Below the pieces are notes generated by a model. The model was not told the origin of the DNA, did no database searches, and saw only the letters and a list, made by a program, of their open reading frames with translations. A DNA stretch of 64,000 bases from an uncultured Flavobacteriaceae bacterium (lineage in GTDB: Bacteria > Bacteroidota > Bacteroidia > Flavobacteriales > Flavobacteriaceae), in the NCBI GenBank assembly GCA_947494715.1, contig CANLWG010000011.1, positions 62,001 to 126,000 of the forward strand, given 5' to 3'. Both the position numbers and the translations under genes were made by a program. Position 1 is the first letter of the stretch; each line of letters begins with the position of its first letter. Below, piece by piece: positions 8,264-16,101 of this stretch.

Positions 8264-10121
8264 ACTCGTTTATCTTGAACTCCTCCCCGCTAAACGGTTT
8301 GGCATACTCATGCTCCAAGGTTTTTTCCAACATTCTTTTTTCGAGATCTTTCCGTGTAATTCCCCCCTTTAAGTATTTTTCTATCATTAGGGAGGCAATG
8401 TGTCCCGCATACCGAGAACCGTAGTAGCCATTTTCTATGTAAACGGAAATGGCTATTTTGGGATTATCCACTGGTGCAAAAGCCACGAAAACCGAATGAT
8501 CCGTTAATTGGGTTTTAACACTGTCTATGACCGTAAAATTTTCCACAGTCCCTGTCTTACCCGCAATTTCTATGTCCGGAATTTGCACCCAACGTGCCGT
8601 ACCCTTTTTATAAACATCGGCCATTCCTTGAATTATGGGTTCAAAATGCTTTCTATCGATAGTTGTGAGTTTGGGTTCCGTGTATTTGGGATCGGTAATA
8701 TCCTTGCCTTCAATTTTCTTAAGAACATGTGGTGTATAATAATGCCCCCTATTGGCTATGGTGGCGGTCATATTTGCTAATTGTATAGGGGTTGCCGCCA
8801 CCTCTCCCTGACCTATGGAGTTTGAGATAATAGTAGAAGAAGCCCATCGATTATCCCCGTACCATTTATCATAGAATTTCTTGCCCGGAATCCTTCCCGG
8901 ACGACCTGTAGGGAGGTCGTAGCCCAAATAACCACCTAATCCAAAACTTTTTATATGTTTTTCCCATACGTCCATACCTTCGTCCGTCGTATTGAACTTA
9001 TCGTATATCTTTCGGAATGTACTGGCAAAATAGGCATTGCAGGATTTGTAAATACCACTATTCATATTCCGGGTTCCACCACCGCAATGGCAACCTCTTT
9101 TTCTGCCTCCAACGAAAAAACCGTTATAGCAAGTAACCGTAGTGCTCGGAGAAATAACACCTTCGTGCAAGGCAACCAGGGCATTTAAAGTTTTAAATGG
9201 AGACCCAGGTGAACTTTCTGCCAAAATGGATCTATTGAAAAGAGGTTTCGCAAGGCTATCGTTATAGAGTTTGTTATAATTCTTTGAGCGCTCCCTGCCC
9301 ACCAAAAGAGCAGGATTATAGGTAGGACCTGAGATTAAGGAAAGAATCTCACCCGAAGCGGGTTCAATAGCTACAACCCCGCCCCTTTTGCCGTGCATCA
9401 AAAGTTCCCCGTACTCTTGAAGCTCCTTATCCAGGGTTATGTGTATTTCCTTTCCTTGTTCCGGAAGCGTGTCCAAAATACCGTCTTTGTAGGGGCCAAT
9501 ATCGCGGTTAAATCGATCTTTTTGGATATACTGCACCCCCTTTCTTCCCCTAAGGATATCCTCATATTGTTTCTCCACACCGGTACGTCCGGTAAGTTCT
9601 CCCTGTATATAATATGGGTTTGCCGCCAAATCCCTTTCGTTTACTTCACTAATATAGCCCAGGATACTAGCTGCACTAGGTGTATCATAGTAACGCAAGG
9701 AACGTTTCTGGATGTAAAACCCTTGGTAACGGCGCATTTTTTCCTGCAAACGGGCATAGTCTTCCTTGGAAAGCTGGGGTACTAGTACGGAAGGTAACCT
9801 TGGTGAGTAGATACGGGCTTTTCTCAATTCCTTCTTAAATTTCTCTTTGTCAATACCCAAGAGATTACAGAATTCCAAAGTATCCAATGGCTTTACCTCT
9901 CGTGGAATGACCATTACATCATATGCCGGATCGTTGCCAACTAACAATTTGCCATTCCGATCATAGATGTATCCTCTTTCCGGATAATCATATATTCGTT
10001 TAATGGCGGGATCCTCCAGTACCTGATCAGGAGAAAAACTGAATATCTGCAAATAGGAAAGCCTTCCGATAAAGGTTATTCCGATAATTACGATAATAGA
10101 TGAAAGTAGAATCTTTCTCAT
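8253..10121 (-). CDS. mrdA: Penicillin-binding protein 2 (transpeptidase)
   Basis: Class B PBP that crosslinks peptidoglycan during elongation. The 622-residue product has one N-terminal membrane anchor, a dimerisation/pedestal domain, and a transpeptidase domain with SPFK as the active-site SxxK near residue 307, a SIGQG segment and the KTGT box (AGKTGTVEN). It overlaps mreD by 4 bp at its start and rodA by 11 bp at its end, so mreD-mrdA-rodA form a tightly coupled unit. Confidence 0.96.
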   Translation of the reverse strand: MRKILLSSIIVIIGITFIGRLSYLQIFSFSPDQVLEDPAIKRIYDYPERGYIYDRNGKLLVGNDPAYDVMVIPREVKPLDTLEFCNLLGIDKEKFKKELRKARIYSPRLPSVLVPQLSKEDYARLQEKMRRYQGFYIQKRSLRYYDTPSAASILGYISEVNERDLAANPYYIQGELTGRTGVEKQYEDILRGRKGVQYIQKDRFNRDIGPYKDGILDTLPEQGKEIHITLDKELQEYGELLMHGKRGGVVAIEPASGEILSLISGPTYNPALLVGRERSKNYNKLYNDSLAKPLFNRSILAESSPGSPFKTLNALVALHEGVISPSTTVTCYNGFFVGGRKRGCHCGGGTRNMNSGIYKSCNAYFASTFRKIYDKFNTTDEGMDVWEKHIKSFGLGGYLGYDLPTGRPGRIPGKKFYDKWYGDNRWASSTIISNSIGQGEVAATPIQLANMTATIANRGHYYTPHVLKKIEGKDITDPKYTEPKLTTIDRKHFEPIIQGMADVYKKGTARWVQIPDIEIAGKTGTVENFTVIDSVKTQLTDHSVFVAFAPVDNPKIAISVYIENGYYGSRYAGHIASLMIEKYLKGGITRKDLEKRMLEKTLEHEYAKPFSGEEFKINEYVW

Positions 10122-10627
10122 TCTTTTCTTACGCTAAAAAGTGAACTGAACAACAAACACAAAACCAAGGTAGACAACCCTATGGCCAGCACTTTTTTTA
10201 GAATCAGCAGTATATTGGCCAAACTAAAGATTTCCAGTGCAAAGAAAACCATATGGTGCACTATAATTAATAACGCCAAAAATGTAATTTGTTGTGCCCT
10301 GGTGGCATTTCCCAACCTAAAACTCTGAAATTCATAATTGACCCCAAATACGAAACGCATAATGGCGGGTCTTAGATATGCAATAGTAACGGTTGAAGCT
10401 GCATGTATGGCCATAGTATCCGAAAAAAAATCGATAAAAAACCCTAATAAAAAACTGAGGCCGATAAAGACCGCACGGTTTTCCTTTATAGGATACCAAT
10501 ACAAAAATAATATATAGACCATAGGATTGATGAACCCAAAGAAATTAAGCCGGTTGAATACCAATACTTGCACCAGAACCAGTAGTGTAAAGCGTACTAC
10601 ATTTATAAAGTATGAACTACTGATCAT
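10118..10627 (-). CDS. mreD: Rod-shape determining protein MreD
   Basis: Small integral membrane protein of the elongasome. The product is 169 residues with five to six predicted hydrophobic helices and little other signature; identity rests on size, topology and position between mreC and mrdA. I place the start at the ATG at 10627 (MISSSYFINVV), which overlaps the mreC stop by 11 bp; a longer frame to 10681 would overlap mreC more and adds non-conserved residues. Its stop overlaps the mrdA start. Confidence 0.85.
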   Translation of the reverse strand: MISSSYFINVVRFTLLVLVQVLVFNRLNFFGFINPMVYILFLYWYPIKENRAVFIGLSFLLGFFIDFFSDTMAIHAASTVTIAYLRPAIMRFVFGVNYEFQSFRLGNATRAQQITFLALLIIVHHMVFFALEIFSLANILLILKKVLAIGLSTLVLCLLFSSLFSVRKE

Positions 10628-11438
10628 TTGTAACGGTATTGGATTCCAACTCCAGTATTTCAGGCCTATTGATATTATCAATGATGTATACGTTCTTAAT
10701 ATTGGTCATATCATTGAACAAAGCAACATCTATATAATAAAAACTGTTGGAAGTATCCAAATTAAACTTCTTTATGGTCCCTATGGGAATATTCTCCGGA
10801 AAAATACTGCTCATTGCCCCGGTCACGATAGTATCTCCTATGGTAAGGGGAACTAGTCGCGGGATGTCTACCAGTTGTGCGGTATTGTATTGTTGGGTAT
10901 CCCATATCAAAGAGCCAAAATGATCCGTGTTCTTGATTTTGGCGTTAATGTTCGAATTTTCGTTTAAAATACTTTGGACCGTTGCAAACTTATTTGACAC
11001 GTTTTCCACTATGCCTAAAATGCCCTTGGCTGTAATGACGCCCATATCGGGTTGTACGCTGTCCTTTTTACCTATGTTTATGGTGATGTAGTTTCTTGGG
11101 TCTGAATAGCTGTTTTTGATAACCTTTCCCGAAACAATGGTATACCTAATATTTGCGGTATCCAATTCTACCGGGGTATTTGTTTTTTTATTGAATAAAA
11201 GGTCCCGCAACATTTTGTTCTCTTCCACCAGTCGTTTGTTTTCCTTGGTCAATCCAAAATAAGAAGAAATACCATGCGAGGTCTCATAGATATTTCCGGT
11301 TATCCAGTTGGATGAATTAAAGAATCGGGACTGGTGGTAGGAATGTGACCGTACCGTAAATACCAATGAAATAATCAACAATAGGACATAGAGCAGAAAA
11401 TTTTTATTTCGTACAATAAAGTTGATTATCTGCTGCAT
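10617..11438 (-). CDS. mreC: Rod-shape determining protein MreC
   Basis: Periplasmic scaffold linking MreB and MreD to the PBP2/RodA synthase. The 273-residue product has one membrane segment near residues 12-28, then a helical region around residues 55-85 (KENKRLVEENKMLRDLL) expected to be the coiled coil, and a beta-rich C-terminal half with the family's DMGVITAKGILGIV-like segment. It lies 89 bp downstream of mreB. Confidence 0.93.
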   Translation of the reverse strand: MQQIINFIVRNKNFLLYVLLLIISLVFTVRSHSYHQSRFFNSSNWITGNIYETSHGISSYFGLTKENKRLVEENKMLRDLLFNKKTNTPVELDTANIRYTIVSGKVIKNSYSDPRNYITINIGKKDSVQPDMGVITAKGILGIVENVSNKFATVQSILNENSNINAKIKNTDHFGSLIWDTQQYNTAQLVDIPRLVPLTIGDTIVTGAMSSIFPENIPIGTIKKFNLDTSNSFYYIDVALFNDMTNIKNVYIIDNINRPEILELESNTVTNDQ

Positions 11439-11527
11439 TCACTTGATAATTTTCTAAGGTTCCAGAAAATAGTTTTGAAAGAAAATGGAAATGCCCAAAA
11501 GGTATGGAAGCCTCCTTGTAGTAAGCT

Positions 11528-12556
11528 TTATTTGATTAGAATGCTTTTGTAACGTTCCAAGTTCTTCAATGCAATTCCAGTCCCCCTTACTACGGCCCTT
11601 AGTGGGTCTTCTGCGATATAAACCGGTAAATCCGTTTTCTGGGAAAGCCTTCTATCCAATCCCCTTAGCATGGAACCGCCACCGGCCAGATAAATACCTG
11701 TATTGTAAATATCCGCTGCCAACTCTGGAGGAGTCTGGGACAGGGTTTCCATTACCGCGTCCTCTACCCTAAGGATGGATTTATCAAGCGCCTTGGCAAT
11801 TTCCCGATAAGAAATCTGAACCTGTTTGGGTTTTCCGGTCAACAAATCCCGACCTTGTACCGATTTTTCGTCAGGAGGGGTCTGAAGGTCTTCCGTTGCA
11901 GAACCAATCTCAATCTTAATATTTTCTGCCGTACTCTCACCTACATATAAATTGTGCTGGGTACGCATGTAATAAATGATATCATTGGTGAAAACATCAC
12001 CTGCAATTTTGACCGATTTATCACAAACAATTCCGCCAAGGGCAATTACCGCAATTTCGGTGGTTCCACCCCCGATGTCTACGATCATGTTCCCTTTGGG
12101 TTGCATAATGTCCAGACCAATACCAATGGCCGCTGCCATGGGCTCATGTATCAAATATACCTCCTTGCCGTTTACACGTTCAGCGGATTCCTTTACGGCC
12201 CGCATTTCAACCTCGGTTATACCGGATGGGATACAAATGACCATTCGTAGGGCGGGAGGAAACCATTTCTTTTTCAATGCCGGGATGTTCTTTATGAACA
12301 TATTGATCATCTTTTCGGAAGCATCGAAGTCCGCAATCACCCCATCTTTTAGAGGTCGTATGGTCTTTATATTTTCATGGGTCTTGCCCTGCATCATATT
12401 GGCCTCCTTGCCCACGGCAATAATTTTACCGGAAATACGATCTCTGGCAACGATAGAGGGGCTATCTACCACGACCTTGTCCGCATGGATAATAAGCGTA
12501 TTCGCAGTACCCAGATCTATGGCAATTTCCTCCGTCAAGAAATCAAAAAATCCCAT
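11528..12556 (-). CDS. mreB: Rod-shape determining actin homologue MreB
   Basis: Forms membrane-associated filaments that organise lateral wall synthesis. The 342-residue protein has the actin-fold nucleotide motifs: IAIDLGTANT (phosphate 1), VDIGGGTTEIAVI (phosphate 2) and GIYLAGGGSMLRGL (adenosine). An N-terminal hydrophobic MGFFDFL stretch is the probable membrane-contact element. It has its own -7 box between itself and purH, so the mre block can be transcribed without purH. Confidence 0.97.
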   Translation of the reverse strand: MGFFDFLTEEIAIDLGTANTLIIHADKVVVDSPSIVARDRISGKIIAVGKEANMMQGKTHENIKTIRPLKDGVIADFDASEKMINMFIKNIPALKKKWFPPALRMVICIPSGITEVEMRAVKESAERVNGKEVYLIHEPMAAAIGIGLDIMQPKGNMIVDIGGGTTEIAVIALGGIVCDKSVKIAGDVFTNDIIYYMRTQHNLYVGESTAENIKIEIGSATEDLQTPPDEKSVQGRDLLTGKPKQVQISYREIAKALDKSILRVEDAVMETLSQTPPELAADIYNTGIYLAGGGSMLRGLDRRLSQKTDLPVYIAEDPLRAVVRGTGIALKNLERYKSILIK

Positions 12557-12607
12557 ATTTTTTTAGTTTGGTTACGTTATAAGTTTGGATGGGGAAGCAT
12601 TTCATCG

Positions 12608-12616
12608 ACAAAAGTA
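12608..12616 (-). promoter_or_regulatory. -7 box of mreB
   Basis: On the minus strand TACTTTTGT matches TAnnTTTG exactly, 51 bp upstream of the mreB ATG and just after the purH stop. The same nonamer occurs upstream of purH and topA in this window. No clear -33 box. Confidence 0.4.
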
Positions 12617-12622
12617 ACAAAA

Positions 12623-14152
12623 TTAATGTTTGAAATGACGCGTGCCCGTCATTACCATGGCCATATCATTTTCGTTACAATAATCTATACTTAACTGATC
12701 CTTAATAGATCCTCCCGGCTGTATAACGCTAGTAATACCGCTTTTATTGGCAATTTCCACACAATCTGGAAATGGAAAGAAAGCATCGCTCGCCATCACA
12801 GCACCATCAAGCTCAAAATTGAAGGTTTTGGCCTTGTGGATAGCTTGGTTCAAGGCGTCCACACGGGATGTCTGTCCCGTACCGCTAGCACATAATTGTT
12901 TGTTTTTTGCTAGCACAATGGTATTGGACTTTGTATGCTTACATAACTTTGAGGCAAAGATCAGGTCTTCCAACTCACGTTTTGAAGGCTCCTTATTGGT
13001 CACATATTGCAAATCTATCAGGGCATCGGTTTTATGATCTTTGTCCTGTACCAGAACCCCATTAAGACAGGTCCTTACAATGGTATCCGGTAAGGCCGCC
13101 TCGTTTTGGATCAGAATTATTCGGTTCTTCTTTCCCTTTAATATGTTCAAAGCGTCCTCGGAATAACTGGGTGCAATTACTACTTCACAAAACAATTGAT
13201 GTATTTCCTCGGCTGTAGGTTTATCAATCTCTACATTACTGATCAAAATTCCACCAAAAGCGGAGACAGGATCTCCGGCCAGTGCATCAACATAGGCTTG
13301 ATGAATAGAATCCCTTGTAGCCAGGCCGCAGGCATTATTGTGTTTTAAGATGGCAAAGGTAGGGTTGTCCTTGCGGAATTCGTTCATGAGATTCACAGCG
13401 GCATCTACATCCAAAAGATTGTTATAGGAAAGCTCCTTACCATGTAATTTAGTAAACATGGCTTCAAAATCACCAAAGAAAAATCCCTTTTGATGGGGAT
13501 TTTCACCATACCGCAGCACTTTCCCCTTGGTTTCGCTGATTTTTAGAACGGCCATTTCATTTTGATTGAAATAATTGAAAATAGCCGTATCATAATGGGA
13601 AGAAACATTAAAGGCCTTGGTAGCAAAATGCTTACGATCCTCCAATGACGTGCTTCCTTTACCCGAGGTGATTAACTCCAGAAACTCACCGTAATCCTCC
13701 ATCGAGGATACGCAAAGAACGTCCTTGTAATTTTTAGCGGCTGCACGTATTAAGGAAATCCCGCCGATATCTATTTTTTCGATAATATCCTGTTCCGATG
13801 CTCCGCTTGCCACTGTTTTTTCGAAAGGATATAAATCAACTATGACAATATCCAATTGTGGAATTTCATATTCTTCCAACTGAGCTACATCACCTTCATG
13901 GTCCTGACGATTCAAAATTCCACCAAATACCTTTGGATGTAAGGTTTTTACCCTTCCCCCTAAAATAGATGGGTAGCTGGTAACCTCCTCGACAGGGACA
14001 ACTTCAATACCTAGTTCCTGGATGAATTTTTCCGTGCCCCCAGTGGAATAGATGGTGATGCCAAGTTCCTGAAATTTTCTAACAATTGGTTCTAGTCCGT
14101 CCTTATGAAATACGGATATCAAGGCCGAAGCGGCTTTTTTTACATTGCTCAT
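12623..14152 (-). CDS. purH: Bifunctional AICAR formyltransferase/IMP cyclohydrolase PurH
   Basis: Carries out the last two steps of IMP synthesis. The 509-residue product has the N-terminal MGS-like IMP cyclohydrolase domain (ALISVFHKDGLEPIV, STGGTEKFI, VKTLHPKVFGGIL) over about 190 residues, then the formyltransferase domain with the catalytic Lys-His in FAILKHNNACGLA. The end HGTRHFKH-type tail (TGTRHFKH) is typical. It precedes the mre cluster on the same strand and has its own promoter with an inverted repeat. Confidence 0.97.
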   Translation of the reverse strand: MSNVKKAASALISVFHKDGLEPIVRKFQELGITIYSTGGTEKFIQELGIEVVPVEEVTSYPSILGGRVKTLHPKVFGGILNRQDHEGDVAQLEEYEIPQLDIVIVDLYPFEKTVASGASEQDIIEKIDIGGISLIRAAAKNYKDVLCVSSMEDYGEFLELITSGKGSTSLEDRKHFATKAFNVSSHYDTAIFNYFNQNEMAVLKISETKGKVLRYGENPHQKGFFFGDFEAMFTKLHGKELSYNNLLDVDAAVNLMNEFRKDNPTFAILKHNNACGLATRDSIHQAYVDALAGDPVSAFGGILISNVEIDKPTAEEIHQLFCEVVIAPSYSEDALNILKGKKNRIILIQNEAALPDTIVRTCLNGVLVQDKDHKTDALIDLQYVTNKEPSKRELEDLIFASKLCKHTKSNTIVLAKNKQLCASGTGQTSRVDALNQAIHKAKTFNFELDGAVMASDAFFPFPDCVEIANKSGITSVIQPGGSIKDQLSIDYCNENDMAMVMTGTRHFKH

Positions 14153-14162
14153 TTGTATTGGG

Positions 14163-14194
14163 TTGTGGGATATAGTTTTAGACCCACAAAAGTA
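14163..14194 (-). promoter_or_regulatory. purH: purH promoter with overlapping inverted repeat
   Basis: A -7 box TACTTTTGT (minus strand, 14194-14186) lies in the purH upstream gap. A perfect 7-bp inverted repeat, TTGTGGG (14163-14169) and CCCACAA (14183-14189), overlaps the box and spans the expected transcription start. Either an operator or a 5' stem is possible; no known regulator site is recognised. Confidence 0.45.
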
Positions 14195-14245
14195 ATTTTT
14201 TTGAATGTAAAAAAGAGGCCAGTTATCAACAAAACCGGTAAAGTT

Positions 14246-14695
14246 TTAAAGAATCTTGGCAACTTGGGCAGTGACAAATTCCAGGAATCGCTCATCATCT
14301 TGAGTAAAGGGATCTCGAGTATTGGAATCTATATCGATTTGACCTATGTTTTCACCATTTACGAACAAGGGGACTACAATTTCGGCTTTGACGGTAATAC
14401 TACAGGCAATGTAATTATCCTGAGCACTTACATCGGGCACCATAAAGTTTTGATTGCTCACGGCCACTTGTCCACAGATACCCTTTCCAAAAGGGATAAT
14501 GGTATGATCCGTGGGTTCCCCGGCATAAGGCCCCAACTTCAATTCTTCTTTTTCCCCGTTCCTAAAATAGAAACCCACCCAGTCGTAATAAGAAACTTCC
14601 TTTTTTAAAAGCTCACAAATTTTTTGAAGGCGGGTCGTAACATTGGATTTCTGGTCTATAATCGAAATTATTTTTTCCCTTAATGAATCTAGCAT
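14246..14695 (-). CDS. GAF-domain protein related to free methionine-(R)-sulfoxide reductase
   Basis: A single-GAF-domain cytoplasmic protein of 149 residues with the fRMsr layout: YYDWVGFYF, LKLGPYAGEP, PFGKGICG, NYIACS and DIDSNT. In studied fRMsr enzymes three cysteines surround the free methionine sulfoxide site. Two are present here (Cys74 and Cys98), but the third, ten residues before Cys74, is His64. It may therefore use another thiol for recycling or be a ligand sensor. Start chosen at the ATG at 14695; an in-frame extension to 14776 lacks domain content. It fits with msrA/msrB elsewhere in the window but is not linked to them. Confidence 0.75.
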   Translation of the reverse strand: MLDSLREKIISIIDQKSNVTTRLQKICELLKKEVSYYDWVGFYFRNGEKEELKLGPYAGEPTDHTIIPFGKGICGQVAVSNQNFMVPDVSAQDNYIACSITVKAEIVVPLFVNGENIGQIDIDSNTRDPFTQDDERFLEFVTAQVAKIL

Positions 14696-14810
14696 AGGAC
14701 TTATATTTCTAGTTCCAAAAGTCGAGGTTTTGATTAAAACTAACAATATCGGCAGGGCATAAATATTCGTTAACACTACACCTTGGTTAAAAGTTGAATG
14801 TAATTATTCG

Positions 14811-14819
14811 TATTTTTGT
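14811..14819 (+). promoter_or_regulatory. -7 box of the HYC/CC protein gene
   Basis: TATTTTTGT matches TAnnTTTG exactly and ends only four bases before the ATG at 14824, suggesting a leaderless or near-leaderless transcript for the first gene of the metal island. No -33 box at the usual distance. Confidence 0.4.
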
Positions 14820-14823
14820 ATTT

Positions 14824-15240
14824 ATGAAAGCGATTCTTTTTAAAGGAGTGTCCATTGCATTGGCTTTGTTTTTGCTTGCCTCCACTACCTCGTGGACGGT
14901 TGGCAAACACTATTGCATGGATCGTTTGGTAGATGTTTCGTTTTTTGCCCATGCCCAGGATTGTGGTATGGACATGGGATCTTCAATAGGCGATACTTCA
15001 CAAATAACAACAGAGGATTCCTGTTGTAGCGACCAACTTATCCTTGTAGAAGGGCAGGATCACCTAAAAATTTCCTTCAACGATATTGTTCTTGAACAGC
15101 AGCCTTTTTTAACTGCTTTTACATATTCCTATCTGGCCTTGTTCAAAGTTCAGGTAGAACGTCCAACATCCCACGAGCATTATCCTCCACCCCTCTTGTT
15201 TAAGGACATTCATGTTCTTGATCAGGTTTTCCTCATTTGA
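14824..15240 (+). CDS. HYC/CC/PP-motif small exported protein, putative metal-binding
   Basis: A 138-residue protein with a hydrophobic signal segment (residues 3-20) followed by Lys-His-Tyr-Cys (28-31), a Cys-Gly-Met-Asp-Met stretch (47-51), a Cys-Cys pair (67-68) and a late HYPPPLL. This set of motifs matches a small Bacteroidota family known to me only by the descriptive name HYC_CC_PP; no function is established. The Cys, His and Met pattern is what a copper or other soft-metal ligand set would look like, and the next gene encodes a heavy-metal-associated domain. Start at ATG 14824 rather than the upstream TTG at 14794 because it gives a normal signal peptide. Confidence 0.7.
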   Translation: MKAILFKGVSIALALFLLASTTSWTVGKHYCMDRLVDVSFFAHAQDCGMDMGSSIGDTSQITTEDSCCSDQLILVEGQDHLKISFNDIVLEQQPFLTAFTYSYLALFKVQVERPTSHEHYPPPLLFKDIHVLDQVFLI

Positions 15241-15368
15241 TTTTTTGTCATTTCCAAATAGGCAGCAATCTGTCTATTTTATCCCTAGTTTTTTTAAATA
15301 GGGATGCTAATCGAATTGTACTGAAAAGATTTCCCTTTTCTGGGAAATGGCAATAAATCTAAAACAAA

Positions 15369-16091
15369 ATGAAACATATTTATAAGATTACCGGAATGAC
15401 CTGTAGCGGATGCTCGGCTTCCGTTACTGAAAAACTATCCCAAGTTGACGGTATTACAAAGGTTGATGTGAATTTGCAAAAAGGCGAAGCGGAAATTTCC
15501 ATGGACACACATATTTCCATAAATGCATTAAAGTCCGCCCTGCCAGACAAATATGGCATCTCGGAACGGGAAAACCATACGGATGGTATAGTTATGGGCG
15601 GTACGGAGGAAAAGACAAAACTACAACAGTTGAGACCGTTATTTCTCATCTTCCTGTACCTCTTTGCAGCGGCCTTTTTGCTCAATTATAAAGAAGGGAA
15701 TATCCATTCGGCCATGTTGGATTTTATGGGTCTCTTTTACATTGTATTTAGCTTTTTTAAATTGTTGGACTTGAGAGGTTTCCCAGAGAGCTTTCGCATG
15801 TATGACCCGTTGGCCAAAGCAATACCTATCTATGGATGGATCTATCCCTTTATGGAATTGGCGCTTGGATTAATGTTCCTGATGCGGTATGCCGTAACCA
15901 CGGCGCTCATTGCAACTATAGTATTATTGGGGATTACAACCGTGGGAGTAACCAAGACGTTGCTCGACAAGAAAAGTATCCGATGTGCTTGTTTAGGTAC
16001 AGCTCTTAAGTTGCCTATGACAGAAGCGACATTTATTGAAAATGCCATTATGTTGGTCATGGCCGGTATCATGTTGACTCAAATTATTTAA
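15369..16091 (+). CDS. HMA domain fused to a MauE/DoxX-like membrane domain
   Basis: A 240-residue fusion. Residues 1-67 form a heavy-metal-associated domain with GMTCSGC (Cys12, Cys15). Residues about 77-240 contain four hydrophobic segments resembling the MauE family of membrane proteins, with a Cys-Ala-Cys at 206-208 in the position where that family carries a CxC motif. HMA domains bind Cu(I), Zn or Hg; MauE-type proteins are linked to thiol transfer or maturation. I infer metal transfer or reduction at the inner membrane. Two small hairpins lie in the 128-bp gap upstream; the TonB receptor gene starts ten bases downstream. Confidence 0.78.
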   Translation: MKHIYKITGMTCSGCSASVTEKLSQVDGITKVDVNLQKGEAEISMDTHISINALKSALPDKYGISERENHTDGIVMGGTEEKTKLQQLRPLFLIFLYLFAAAFLLNYKEGNIHSAMLDFMGLFYIVFSFFKLLDLRGFPESFRMYDPLAKAIPIYGWIYPFMELALGLMFLMRYAVTTALIATIVLLGITTVGVTKTLLDKKSIRCACLGTALKLPMTEATFIENAIMLVMAGIMLTQII

Positions 16092-16101
16092 AAGAGGAAG
16101 G

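Noticed and set aside
11976-12566. Long plus-strand open frame opposite mreB
   Set aside because: It is the antisense shadow of a strongly conserved gene and its translation has no family features.
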